Positions 10,635 through 21,645 are shown, counted from the stretch's first letter. The stretch is 64,000 nt of DNA from Diospyros lotus (GCF_014633365.1 NC_068352.1:24895310-24959309); one strand, 5' to 3'. Numbers and translations: made by a program. Notes: generated by a model from the letters alone, not told the origin.

Positions 10635-11546
10635 TCATTCTTTTGTTTCATCCACCAACACTATGTCGTCTGCAAATAGCATACACCATGGCACATCTGT
10701 CTGAATATCTTTAGTGAGTTCATCCATTACTAGGGCAAATAAGTATGGACTTAGTGCAGAACCTTGATGCAGTCCTATTGTAGTTGTAAATGGTTCAGTA
10801 TCCCCTCCGCATGTTCTGACCCTTGTTTCTACACCATGATACATGTCCTTAAGGGCTTGTATATAGGCTATTTTGACTCCTTTCTTCTCTAAAACCCTCC
10901 ATAATACTTCTCTAGGGACCCTATCATAAGCCTTTTCTAGATCTATAAACACCATATGTAGGTCATTCTGATGATCTCGATACCTTTCCATTAGACGCCT
11001 CAGTAAATATATAGCTTCCATTGTTGACCTACCAGGCATGAAACCAAATTGATTTTCTGACACCTTTGTTTCCTTTCTGAGCCTCTGCTCTATTACTCTC
11101 TCCCAGAGTTTCATGGTATGACTCATTAACTTAATTCCTCTATAATTTTCACAGTTTTGAACATCTCCTTTGTTCTTGTATATAGGAACCAAAGTACTCT
11201 TCCTCCACTCATCTAGCATCTTTTTTGATTTAAGGATGGCGTTAAATAGTTGCGTTAGCCAGGAGATGCCCTCTTCTCCCATGCATTTCCATGCTTCTAT
11301 TGGTATATTATCTGATCCCACTGCCTTATGATTTTTCATCTTTTTTAATGCTTAGCTTATTTCATTTGAACTTATGCGTCGATAGAATGTGTAGCTCACA
11401 TTCCCTTCAGAGTTACTAAGATGTCCCAACCTAACTCTTGCGTCACCACCATCATTGAATAATTTTGTGAAATACTCCTTCCATCTCTCCTTAATCGCTC
11501 CCTCATTTACTAAAACATTTTGATTGTCATCTTTTATGCATTTCAC
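10635..11546 (-). pseudogene. RTE LINE: reverse transcriptase core
   Basis: Contains LINE RT landmarks: [97 protein letters not shown] and the catalytic LFADDIVL at about 10660-10690. One stop lies near 11350 and another ends the frame at 10635, just past DETKE. Confidence 0.9.
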
Positions 11547-11690
11547 TTGATTTAAATCCCGTGTTTTTCTTTCTCTTGCTTTAGCTAATTTATATATATC
11601 CCTTTCTCCATCTTTTGTATCAAGTCGTTTATATAGATTCTCGTATGCTTTTGACCTTGCTTTACTAACAGCTTTTTTTGTTGCCTTTTT

Positions 11691-12332
11691 TTATTCTTTA
11701 TAATTTTTTTGATTTTCTTCATTGTTGCATTGATATACCGCCTTATAGTAAGTTTTCTTATTTTTAATTTTCAATTGTACCTTTTCATTCCACCACCAAG
11801 ACTCCTTAAGGTTAGGGGCTCTACCATTTGTCTCTCCAAGAACTACCTTTGTCGTGCTTCTCAGAGCATTAGCCATTTCTTTCCACATTTGGTTTGTCTG
11901 TCTTTCTCCATTCCATTCCCTTTTACCCCTTAATTTTTCTTTGAAGATTAGTTGTTTCTCCCCTTTTAAATTCCACCACCTGATTCTTGGATTTTGTTTT
12001 ATGTGATTTTTTCTCTTCCAATTTCTTACTTGGACGTCAAGTACTAGAAGTCTATGTTGAGTAGTCAAACACTCTCTCGGTATCACCTTACAATTCCTAC
12101 AACATAACCGATCCTCTTGTCTCATGAGGAAGTAATCTATTTGGGTGCTTGAGGTGATATTTTTATATGTGATTAAGTGTTCATCCCGTTTTTTGAACCT
12201 AGTATTGGTTATAATGAGCCCATATGCTATAGCAAAATCTAGGATAGATTTACCCTCATTATTAATTTTTCCCGAATCCATACCCTCCGTGTACCTCTCT
12301 ATATCCGTTTCCGTCTCTACCCACGTGCCCAT
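11691..12332 (-). pseudogene. RTE LINE: endonuclease 3' part and linker
   Basis: Continues the endonuclease in the next frame: SILDFAIAYGLIITNTRFKK, HLITYKN, STQIDYFLMR (catalytic Asp). Where most RTE proteins have SDHRLL, this copy reads TQHRLLVLDV. The linker that follows is basic (WKRKNHIKQNPRIRWWNLKG). A frame break near 11690 separates it from the reverse transcriptase. Confidence 0.8.
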
Positions 12333-13047
12333 TTAAGTCACCTCTTATAATCACTTTCTCTCCTCTTGGTATCATTTGTATGAGTCCCTCTAGGTCCTCC
12401 CAGAATTTTGCTTTTATCTCATCACCTAACCTCGCTTGTGGTGCATATGTACTAAAGATATTCATAGTCATTCTTCCTAGACTAATCTTCACCATAATAA
12501 TTCTATCTCCTATTCTCTTTACATCCACTACCTCATCTATTAAGCTTTTATCCATAATAATCCCCACTCCATTTTTCGCTCGATCAGTTCCTGTGTACCA
12601 TATTTTATATCCAGCTTCTGATAAAGTTTTTGCTTTTTTCCCTACCCATCTCATCTCTTGAAGGCACATAATATTAATTTTTCTCCTAATCATCACATCC
12701 ACCACTTCCATAGCTTTGCCTGTTAATGTTCCTATGTTCCATGACCCAATCCTTAATCTATGATTTTGTTTTTGGCCTTGACTTTGGATTTGATTTTGTT
12801 TTTGGCCTTGACATTGAATTTGATTTTGTTTTTGATTTTGATTTTGATTTTGATTTTGATTTTGGACTAGCTTCTTTACCCACATCCGTCCAAGCAAATG
12901 CGGGAACCCTTGCTCATTTATCACTACATCCGGGCGCCGATGCAGCGGCCCTAGCTCACTTGTCACTACATGGGGGCAGTGTAGCGCGTCGCTATGAAGG
13001 GTTACGCCCACGCCCAAACGATTTTTCATAATTTGTCTAGAGTTCAT
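12262..13047 (-). pseudogene. RTE LINE: N-terminus and AP-like endonuclease (5' part)
   Basis: Starts NSRQIMKNRLGVG and includes a Gln/Asn repeat (about residues 61-95) encoded by a 6-bp minisatellite. Then comes the endonuclease: RIGSWNIGTLTGK, INIMCLQEMRWVG (catalytic Glu), NGVGIIMDK, FSTYAPQ and IIRGDLNGHVGRD (Asp/Asn pair). A frameshift around 12262-12330 moves the continuation to the next frame. The role in the family is to nick target DNA for target-primed reverse transcription. The ATG is the first in the frame; I cannot confirm it as the true start. Confidence 0.85.
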
Positions 13048-13171
13048 GTTTTGGATCCGACTAAGTTTTACGTTGGTTGTCGGCTACCTAACACAACCCT
13101 CATCCTTTATCCGGGCTTGGCACCGGCAGTGGATAACATCCCCAGGCGGAGTTCTAATATGTACTTCTATT

Positions 13172-13446
13172 GAGAGGTAAAAATCCTCTCCTTAGAATGA
13201 GCCACTTCTATTCCAAAAAATACTTCAATTTGCCTAGCTCTTAAATTCCAAATTCTTTGATCAAATATTCTCTCAACATTTCCATGCCTTTTACATCATC
13301 ACCAGTGACTACAATGTCATCCACATACACTAAGAATTCTACAACTCCCCCTGTAGCTGAGTGGTGGATGAATAAAGTGCGATCTCCTTGGCTTTACTTG
13401 TATCCCATACCAAGCATAACCTTTGTAAAGCATAACCTTTGTAAAG
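13172..13446 (-). pseudogene. copia element B: RT fragment with YVDD box, deletion junction
   Basis: On the minus strand it reads EFLVYVDDIVVTGDD, with YVDD at 13316-13327, then FFGIEVAHS and SQ*KYILDLL up to the RTE insertion. Upstream it joins straight to the protease/pre-integrase segment, so the integrase and the RT N-terminus are deleted. The junction lies at a perfect adjacent 16-bp direct repeat, 13415-13430 and 13431-13446. Confidence 0.8.
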
Positions 13447-13879
13447 TGTGATCTATAATGTCCGAATCTAAAAAAGTAGCTAAAGAAGATTGAAAGTAAG
13501 ACCTAGTGCCAGTAGAATGATTAGAACTTGAGATCTGGTAGAGCCCCCTGCTTTCCTCAGCACTGCCAATCATCTTCCCTAATGATAGGTCCTGAAAAAC
13601 ACAAGAAGATTGAGAAAAGATCAGTGCGCAACCTCTTTCTCTTGTTATTTTACTCATAGACAACAGGTTACATGTTAAATTTGCGACATATAGAACTAAT
13701 CGTAACACTAATCCAGATATGTATGCAGTCCCTCTTCCCTTAGCCATAGAAGTTGTACCATCAGCTATAATTACAACTATTCCTTGACCACTTGGTTCAA
13801 AATTAGACAAAAGTTTAGGAGAACCTGTCATATGGTTTGTTGCTCCAGTATCTACAATCCAACTGGTTGAATTGGACAT
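13447..13879 (-). pseudogene. copia element B: protease and GAG-pre-integrase
   Basis: Begins with the aspartic protease motif TSWIVDTGATNHMTGS (active-site DTGA). It continues with IADGTTSMAKGRG, LRLVLYVANLTCNLLSMSK and SSCVFQDLSLGKMIGSAEES. This matches copia element A at 1-480 in order and spacing. It ends at the internal deletion near 13447. Confidence 0.85.
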
Positions 13880-14889
13880 TTGAAATAATAGGGAATAGCT
13901 TGTGTTACCTATTTTTGCTAGGGAAACAGCTGGGGGGTTTTCACTTCCTGCATTTTTGTTTGACTGAGTAGGTGCTGCAAGGCTTCAATTTGGTTTTCAG
14001 TTAGGGAGATATTTGTTGGAGTCCCTTTTTTAGCCTCGGTTGCATATGTAGCTGGTCCTCCTTGCCTTTGATTCCTTGGTTTCCATCATGCTGGTTTACC
14101 ATGAATTTTTCAGCAGGTTTCCCTAGTATGATAGGGCTTGTTGTAGTGGTCACACCACTGCCTATCTTTCTAGAGTTCACCCTTAGCTGCTGTAGGCTTC
14201 ATCCGATAAGTGTTTAGGGCAGAATTTTGATTATTTACTTCATAGTTTGAGTGAACAGAAGCTGATAACTTAACCCTTCTCCTGCTTTCTTCATGCCTTA
14301 CTTCAGCAAAGGCCTCACGCAAGGATGGAAACAGCTTTGTCCCGAGCAATCTTCCTCTTACTTCATCCAATTCAGGATTCAAGCCATGAAGGAAATCAAA
14401 GACTCACTCTTTCTCCACCATCTTGCTATACTTCCTGCCATCCTCTGAACATTCCCACTTGATCTCATAAAAGAGATCCATATCCTGCCATAAGGTTGTT
14501 AGAATGTTAAAGTATGTTGTAACTGAATTAGAGCCTTGCCTGGTGGTTCAAATATTTGATTGGAATTGGAAGCTTTGGGCAGTGTTCTCTAAGTCAAAGT
14601 AAGTCTCCTGAACTGCTTGCCATATCTCGCTCGCTGATTTGTAGAACAAATAAGTCCGTCCGATGCTGGGCTCCATGGAATTAATCAGCCATGCCATGAT
14701 GATGGCATTCTCGGCCTCCCATACACCAGAATTGGCTGCATCATAGCTGGGCTTTGGGATATCCCCTGTCAGGTAGCCTTCGCGTCCCCTTCCGCAAATG
14801 ACCAACAACACGGATTGGAACCACTCTCTGAAGTTGGTTCCATCCAATTTGTGTTGGGTGATCTGAAGCGAGTGACTCTCAGTTGCCAT
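13880..14889 (-). pseudogene. copia element B: gag
   Basis: Minus-strand gag pieces: SHSLQITQHKLDGTNFREWF, GYLTGDIPKPSYD, AENAIIMAWLINSMEPSIGR and SASEIWQAVQETYFDLENTA, then ELDEVRGRLLGTKLFPSLRE. A zinc-knuckle relic near 14140 (CDHYNKPYHTRETC) has lost its second cysteine. Stops and frameshifts near 14400 and 14550. The N-terminus continues across the insert at 14913-15261 to about 15335. Confidence 0.8.
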
Positions 14890-14912
14890 TGGGTAGGTTG
14901 GAACTTGGGTGG

Positions 14913-15261
14913 TGTCATGAACCTAGGGTTCATAACGGGGCTGGATTGACAATCGGAAGAATCCGATTGAGTAGAACTAAGAACAGAAAGTTTAGAGGGA
15001 TATTTGGACAGAAATGGGGGAAGGATGTAGAGAGAAATGAGGGAGAGAAATAGAGAGAAAATGAGAGAGAATCAGATATTCAATTCAATAATTTTCAGCA
15101 TACCCTCTCCTCTTACAATGGGCCTTTTTATAGGCCTTAGCTAGCTCCTTAACTAATTTCTAACAGCACCCATGTGCTCCTAACAAACACCCAAATATCT
15201 CCTAACAAACTAATATAACTAATTACATTATTGCCCTTCTAATTACCCTTAGGACATGACA
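14913..15261 (-). mobile_element. solo-LTR-like insertion (349 bp) in copia B leader
   Basis: Ends TGTCATG ... CATGACA, and on the minus strand it has a CTATAAAAAGG promoter box and a CT-rich tail like the LTRs at 6540 and 9054. It is flanked by a perfect 12-bp direct repeat, gaacttgggtgg (14901-14912 and 15262-15273). LTR elements normally make 4-6 bp duplications, so the class is not certain. Removing it with one repeat rejoins copia gag. Confidence 0.75.
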
Positions 15262-15273
15262 GAACTTGGGTGG

Positions 15274-15392
15274 TCCTTGTTATGGCTGGAAGGAGATTCG
15301 ACGTTGTGCTAGCTGATGGATTTTCTGCCATGTTGCGATCGGAAGTGTCTGATATGAACTAGAGTTCCAGCACTCTGAAGGCATAGGTACCA
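15274..15392 (-). pseudogene. copia element B: gag N-terminus and leader
   Basis: Between the primer binding site and the inserted LTR-like sequence, the minus strand has an ATG at about 15333 that reads MAENPSAST and joins the gag frame once the insert is removed. This is the probable gag start. The remaining bases are untranslated leader. Confidence 0.6.
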
Positions 15393-15405
15393 GGCTCTGA
15401 TACCA
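15393..15405 (-). other. primer binding site of copia B
   Basis: Minus strand TGGTATCAGAGCC directly after the LTR end, the initiator Met tRNA type. Confidence 0.85.
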
Positions 15406-15649
15406 TGCTGAAATTTGTATGGAATGATAATTGATTCCACCGTCTATTGCTTCACTAGACTAAGGAAATATATATACAATAAATCTCCTAAATAATCTCC
15501 AAGAATAACTCCTACTTATCTCTTATTTTCTAGGAATAGATTTTACAATATTTAAATACTAATTTACAGATTAGTTTTGATAAATAATTGATAAATAATT
15601 ACTGTTGATAGCCCTTATCTAGAGCCCATCTCCTCTTTATCTTCCAACA
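15406..15649 (-). repeat. 5' LTR of copia element B
   Basis: 244 bp on the minus strand, TGTTGGAAGATAAAG ... AATTTCAGCA, abutting the primer binding site. It does not resemble the LTR start beside the RNase H end (TGTTGAAGATACACC at 6227), so the two ends of element B do not carry matching LTRs. Confidence 0.85.
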
Positions 15650-15713
15650 GTTTCATTCCAAAATTTTGGAATGGAATGGAAATTTTGAGAACTGCAATGC
15701 TTTCAAACAGGCC
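15650..15713. mobile_element. fragment of a Tourist-like MITE end
   Basis: Read on the minus strand this is GGGCCTGTTTGAAAGC, then AT-rich sequence, beside a TAA. The GGGCCTGTTTG terminus with a TAA target is typical of PIF/Harbinger MITEs. The copia LTR starts exactly at its left edge, so copia may have inserted into it. The other half was not found. Confidence 0.45.
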
Positions 15714-16039
15714 CTAAGTATTTAGGAAATAATTGGGCAAAGAATGGAGTGGGAATCATTATGGTAAGACTTTGTAAAGGATGAGGTAATGGATGTTAAG
15801 AGAATATGAAATAGGATTATTGCAACTAAAGTTGTTCTTACATTGTTATCTTTTTGATGTAGGGCATATCTTGTATTATGAAAATACCTAATGATTAGAG
15901 GCTTATTCAGGGTTAGTAGATTGGGGAAAATTGTTGAAAAGGGTAGGGTTAGGTATGTAACAAGTTGGTAGGCAATTTAGAGGTAAAATATTACTGAAAA
16001 GAGGAAATTTGAATATGTCTGTATATATTCAACTAAATT

Positions 16040-16830
16040 AAAGCAAGCATTGAAAGAAATGAAGAATAGTAAAGCAATTTGACCGGATTATAACCAATAG
16101 AAGCATGGAAATGCATGGGGGCATTGTTTGGTTCATGAAATTATTTAATGTGATCCTTAAATCAAAAAGGATGTTGAACAAGATGAGAAAGAGCACTTTA
16201 GTGTTTATTTACAATAATAAAGGTGATATTTAAAGTTGTAGAAATTATAGAGGAACCAAGCTAATAAGCTACAATGCTACACTATGAAACTTTGGGAGAG
16301 ATTAATTGAACAAAGATTAAGAAGAGTGGACCAATCATCTAAAAAGACGGGGAGATTAGTATGTTAGAAAAGTGTATCCATCATTTTATGTGATAGTAAG
16401 ATTCTATTAAAGCTAGAAGGACAATTTTACAAGATAGTTATAAAACTGGCTTTGTTGTATAGCATAGAATGTTAAGCAATAAAATATTAACATGTGCAAA
16501 ATATGAGTGTAACAAAGATGAGCATGTCAGTCAAAGTGGTTACAATTGGAAATAAGATGTGAGAGGCACGATTAAGATAGTTTAGTCATGTGAGAAGAAG
16601 ATCAACAAAGACTTTTGTTAGAAGAGTGAATGTAATGATACAAGTATCTAGCAAAATAGGCAGAGAAAGATCAAGAAAAACTTGGTGTGTGATGCTCAGG
16701 TATGATATGAGTTATAAGGTCCTCAAAGAAGATAAGGCCATTGACATAGTTGATTGATGAGTTAGAATTCATGTGGGCAACCCCACATTGTGGGATAAAG
16801 CTTGAGATGTAGTTTTGGCTCATATAGGTT
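16040..16830 (+). pseudogene. decayed RTE LINE fragment with internal deletion
   Basis: Translated in mixed frames it gives EMKNSKAI, KLWERLIEQRLRRV, LKLEGQFYKIVIKLALLY, RRRSTKTFVRRVNVM and GRERSRKTW. These match the RTE at 9903-11339 in order, with the central RT (including FADD) missing. Many stops. From 15714 to 16040, and from 16830 to 17755, I see no other gene or element. Confidence 0.75.
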
Positions 16831-17755
16831 GAGCTTAACCCCAAGCTATTAAACTCATATCTAAGTCTATGGGTAGTGGTTAGACTTCAGTAACACTTAG
16901 CAAGGAGTTAGTCGATTGATCATTTAAAGGTCATTGCATCTGGGTTCAAAATAGAGTTAAGTCCATTGTTGACATCATACATATATATTGGGTAAGTTTT
17001 ACTTAAATTAATATAGAATTTCTCATTTTAGATTTATTCACAAACTTGAAAACTTGATTAGATTAGACCTTTCTCATATGTTTATAATACAATTCCAAAT
17101 TCAAAATCCATAAAAGGCTAGGATTATCTCTGCTTCTTCTTTTTCTTCTTCTTTGTGTGCACAGTGCGACAATGCTCTTGTTTGCGGATCTATGGATTTT
17201 TCTATTTTCTGTGGACTTTGAGAAAATTGGTTGGAAATAGATTTTTTTGGTTTAAGGTTGTGCATTTTCATTGGTTTAATTAAGATCGTAAAATGCAAGA
17301 CCTCATTCATTCAAATAACCTAAGTCTATCCCTAGTTGGACACATGCTTTAATTCTTGTTTAATCCAAATGTAAGGAAACTTACCAATAGGTAAAAATTT
17401 ACAAACAAAAATTTTATATAGAATATTCATTCAAAATAATGTGGCTTGTTAATGAAAATACATTGAGAAGTAAAAATACTTCTTAAAGTGACTCATGGTT
17501 ATAGAAATGTTGTTGCCATATTATGCTAGTCATATACTTTGAACAAATATTCTGCGTAGATATGATTTTCCTATTAAAAATGGTTGGTTAACCATTGGCA
17601 AATAAATAGTTTCCCAAAATTCTCCCGAATTTCTTGTGTATGAGTATTTTACCTTTTCTCCAAAATCTATTCTTTATGTATAAGTAATTAATTTCAATAT
17701 TAGTGTACATATTTTATCATAAATAATGCATCATTGAGCAATAATTATTCATTAA

Positions 17756-18692
17756 GGGGGCATTTGTTAAAATAAACAAGATAAGAGGCATCAAAATAAG
17801 GTTAGAATGCTTTCCGGATCAAGATATGGAATGGTTAAGATAAGGCTGAAAAGCATTCCAAGATTTCTATCAGAATGCTTGTTAAATTTTTTGGAATCCA
17901 CTGATAATTGTACTTTTTCTTTTTATGTGTTTGTTAATGCATATGATGAGTACCAAGATTAGAGTTTTTTCTACCAAAATATCCCTATTACCAAATTCAT
18001 TCAAAATTGTTTGTTAATATCTATGATTAAAATAGTATTTTATGATTAATATGAATTGTCAAAAAAATTAAAAATAATAATTTATTTTCTAAATCCATGT
18101 TCAAAAATTGATTTAAAAAGAGTTGAAAAGTAAAAATAATTATTGTTGGAATTACAATAATTCCACCTAGATAATTAAAAATGGCCAAAACATATTTTCA
18201 TAATAGATAATAAAATATAAAATTAAATAAAATAATTTAAAAATTGGTGAAATGAATTGTATTAGTTAATAAAATATATATATAGAGAGAGAAATTTAAA
18301 TTTTAAAAATCAATAAAAAGAATAATGTCATTTAAATTTTAAAAATTGTCAAAACATATAACAATTTAAAAATGTATGAAATAATATTAATTATAAGACT
18401 TAAATAAATAAGTTCTTTTAATAAATTTAAATCTTTAAAATGCATTAAATGGCATTAACTATCTTACAAGGGGCATATAGATAATTGAGGCTTATCTTGA
18501 AAAAGTCAGATAAATTTATCTGAGGGGGGAGGTCAGATAAATTTATCTTGAAATGGGGAGATAAGAGGTCACATGAGAGTTTTTTTAGAAATGGTTAGAT
18601 AAACTTAACAAACATGTTGAAATGGCCAAACATCTGAAATGCTTTCCATATCTGGCATTTTCTCCGTCTTATTTTGGTTAACAAACACCTCC
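17756..18692. mobile_element. PIF/Harbinger-like non-autonomous TIR element (937 bp)
   Basis: Terminal inverted repeat GGGGGCATTTGTTAA at the left and the complement of GGAGGTGTTTGTTAA at the right (12 of 15 match). It is flanked by TAA at 17753-17755 and 18693-18695. Subterminal AGATAAG and AATGCTTTCC motifs also recur inverted. The interior is AT-rich without a transposase. TWA target and GGGGGTGTTTG-type ends are typical of Harbinger. Confidence 0.75.
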
Positions 18693-18849
18693 TAAGTATT
18701 TCTAAATTTTCTTCTTTATTCAGTGTACAAAACTTGTTGTCAGTTCCATGGAAAACATATTTAATACTTTTAAAATACAAATAAAATTAGGTTTTTGTCA
18801 CAAAATGAGGATCTATGGTGGGGATAAATGTAAAATCAGATTTGGATCC

Positions 18850-19890
18850 CCTGATTTGGTACTTTCTTCGACCTTGAACTCACGATCGCTCCTCCGCCTA
18901 TCAGCGTATTGTTTCATTCGATTTTGGGTCGATGCCAACTCCTGTTTGAGTTGCTGCAACACTTCCTTTCGCTATTGCAAGTACTCTTCCACAGGGGTAG
19001 TGGTGTGCCCTCCAATAGCCAGTAGGGTCGGTGGGCTATACCCAAACACTGCCTCAAATGGCGTTCTCCTTATAGAAGCATGATGGCTGGAATTATACCA
19101 CCACTATGCCAAAGCTAGCCACCTATGCCAACTCTTAGGCTGCAACAAACACATGCATCGAAGATAGGTTTCTAGGCTTTGATTGACCCTTTCTGTTTGC
19201 CTATCGGACTAAGGATGATAGGCGGTTGAAAGGTTGAGTCCTATGCCCAGGTTCTTCATCAATTCCCTCAAAAAATGGCTGGTAAACACCTTGTCTCGGT
19301 CAGATATAATGTATTTAGGAACCCCATGTACAACTACCACTCTATCCATGAATGCCTTGGCTACTTCTTGGGTGGTGTAGGGGTGAGCCAGCCCTATAAA
19401 ATGTGCATACTTAGTAAGTCGGTCTACCACCACCATTATACAATTCTTTCCCTCTGATTTTGGCAGACCTTCGATGAAGTCCATGGACACACTTGTCCAT
19501 GACTGTTCCGATATTGGCAGGGGTTGCAGCAGCCCTGGATAGGCCACGTTTTCCTGTTTGCACCTCTTACAGGTATCACACCCCATCACGAAATCCCTTA
19601 CTGCCCTTTGGAGTTGCGGCCAATGGAACAACTGCCTCACCCTTAGATAAGTGTTTTGGATACCCGAATGCCCCCCTAAGGGGGGAGTCATGCAGGGATT
19701 GTAGGATTTTTTTCTTGAGTTCCTCATCGTGGTCCACTACAATTCTTCCCTTATACCTCAACAACCCATCTGCCATGGTGTAATCTTCTGCTTCCTCGCT
19801 TCCCAGGGCTAATGTCTCCCACAAGCTCTGGATGTGTTCATCTCCTTCATAGCTATCCACCACTTCCTTGCACCATTCAGGGATCACCAC
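18850..19890 (-). pseudogene. gypsy integrase
   Basis: Contains the linker ADGLLRYKGRIVV and the HHCC zinc domain with HDSPLRG ... HSGIQNTYLRVRQLFHW ... CDTCKRCKQE. A frameshift occurs near 19690. The core follows with SVSMDFIEGLPKSEG (catalytic Asp), VVVDRLTKYAHF, IISDRDKVFTSHF (second Asp) and STAYHP, then a stop. Next is RQTERVNQSLETYLRC (catalytic Glu), and the C-terminus runs to about 18850. Confidence 0.87.
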
Positions 19891-19929
19891 GGTTATGGGG
19901 GTTGCACTACCTTCCTCTTAACACCTTGA

Positions 19930-20531
19930 TAGGGCATTAGCGGCCAAGTTTTCCTTGCCCTTCTTATATTGTATGGAATAATCTAGCCCCATTAACTTTG
20001 CCATTCCCTTCTTTTGCAACTAGGTTTGGAGCTTTTGTTGTAGTAAAAACTTCAAAGACTCGTGATCAGTTTCGATCACAAACCTCTTTGCCTCTAAGTA
20101 GTGCCCGCCATTTCTCAACAGTTATGAGAACAGCCAAAAACTCTTTTCATATATACTCAAGCCTAAATGTCTTGGATTGAGGGCTTGACTTAAGAAAGCC
20201 AATGGTCTGCCATCCTGCATCAACGCAGCCCCAATCCCCACTCCACATGCATCAGTCTCCAGCACAAACGACTTGCTGAAATTCGGCAGCCCCAATGTAG
20301 GGACCTTGCTCATTACCACCTTCAATTTTTCAAAAGCATCTTCTGCTTCCTTCCTCCATTGGTGACAGGTTTGCTGATAACTCCATACCCCTTCACAAAT
20401 CTTCGATAATACCCGGTGAGCCCTAGGAAACCCCTAAGAGCCCTTATGGTCGTGGGCCTCGGCCAATGGAGCATCGCCTCCACCTTCCTTGGGTTGGTGC
20501 TAAACCCCTTGCCCGAGATTAGGTGCCCCAA
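19930..20531 (-). pseudogene. gypsy RT thumb and RNase H
   Basis: GHLISGKGFSTNPRKVEAML, LRGFLGLTGYYRRFVKGYG (RT thumb), then LPNFSKSFVLETDACGVGIG (first RNase H Asp), AALMQDGRPLAFLSQAL and STYEK-type SIYEKSFW. A frameshift at about 20325 separates the two. The rest of RNase H continues to about 19930 with several breaks. Confidence 0.85.
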
Positions 20532-20546
20532 GTATTCAACTTGGTC

Positions 20547-20756
20547 CTAGCCGAATGCACACTTGGACTTTTTGATGAATAGCTGGTTGTTTCTAAGGAC
20601 CTCAAAAGTGGTTCTTAGGTGGTTAAGATGTTGGTCCAAGGTTGGGCTATAAACAAGGATATCATCAAAAAACACAAGTTTGAATTTCCTTAGGTAAGGT
20701 TCAAAGACCTGGTTCATTAAGGATTGAAAAGTGGTTTGGGCGTTGGTGATGCCCAA
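20547..20756 (-). pseudogene. gypsy reverse transcriptase catalytic region
   Basis: Reads GITNAQTTFQSLMNQVFEPY and LVFFDDILVYSPTLDQHLNH. FFDD (about 20661-20672) is the gypsy form of the RT catalytic box. Followed by NNQLFIKKSKCAFG and a stop before the thumb (LEYLGHLIS). Confidence 0.88.
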
Positions 20757-20759
20757 AGG

Positions 20760-21645
20760 GCATCACCAAGAACTCAAAATGGCCACGGTGAGTTCAGAAG
20801 GCAGTCTTGTGGATATCCTCGGGCCTCATCCTGATTTGGTGGTAGCCCGAGCGCAAGTTAAGCTCGTCCATTAGGTCTTCAATAAGGGGTATGGGAAACT
20901 TATCCTTATTGGTTAGAGTGTTAAGTTGGCGATAATCTACCCAAAAACGCCAAGAACCATCTTTTTTCTTAACTAACAGAACTGGGGAGGCAAAAGGGCT
21001 CTAGCTTGGTCTAATGAAAGTCTGGCTCATCATTTCTTTCACCATTCTCTCAATTTCGGTTTTCTGGACAGGGGTGTAGCAGTAGGATCTGATATTAACA
21101 GGCTCAATATTCGATTTTAGGTTAATGTCATGGTCTAAGGCTCGGTTAGGAGGGAGGGTATTTGGCTCCCCAAAGAGGTCTTTAAACTCTTCCAACAATT
21201 CATCAATAAGCGGTAAGGTGCATACCTGGTCAGTTCTCCCTTGTTGGTGACTGACAGTGAGCTGTAGCTCCCCTAGCTCCTCTCCCTTAAGACTTCCTTC
21301 CACTTCCACAATGGAAAACAGATGTGTGAGTTGACTCCACTTGCTCTTGAGGACCCTTTGCAACCTCCTACCTATAATTATCTTGTAGGTAGCAATCTCT
21401 CTCCCACTAGTGAGTGCCATTCTTCTTCCTTCCTTTTCAAAGGTCACCTCCATACGGTTGAAATCAAAGCATATGGGACTCACCCCCTTCATCCAGTCGA
21501 CCCCTAAAACGACATCACACCCTCCTAATTGCATCAACCTGAGGTCTGCCTCAAACTTCTCCCTTTGCATTCCCCATATGAATCCCAGGTAGACCGTGTT
21601 ACTCACTACTCGGTTTCTATTAGCCACCATGACACTCAAAGGCAT
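20760..21645 (-). pseudogene. gypsy protease and start of reverse transcriptase
   Basis: The protease-like region has LMQLGGCDVVLGVDWMKGVS and FDFNRMEVTF. Then come the linker EEFKDLFGEPNTLPPNRALD and the RT entry motif (HDINLKSNIEPVNIRSY, QKTEIERMVKEM). From 21000 to 20760 the RT continues in other frames ([28 protein letters not shown]) with one stop. Confidence 0.82.

Larger units (their letters stand above)
9870..13152 (-). mobile_element. RTE-clade LINE, near full length (3283 bp)
   Basis: Flanked by a perfect 19-bp target duplication, tctaatatgtacttctatt, at 9851-9869 and 13153-13171. The 3' end (low coordinates) finishes in TTG repeats, not poly(A), as plant RTE elements do. Order on the minus strand: 5' leader with NRLGVGVTLHSDALH, endonuclease, reverse transcriptase with FADD, and a C-terminal domain. 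There is one long reading frame broken by several frameshifts and stops. It sits inside the copia B RT domain. The long perfect duplication suggests a fairly recent insertion. Confidence 0.92.

Noticed and set aside
12726..13031. Open frame with FDFDFD repeats
   Set aside because: Antisense shadow of the Gln/Asn minisatellite of the RTE ORF.
16870..16970. tRNA-derived SINE trace (TAGTGGTTAGAC ... GGGTTCAAAAT)
   Set aside because: A- and B-box-like strings only; no tail, no target duplication.
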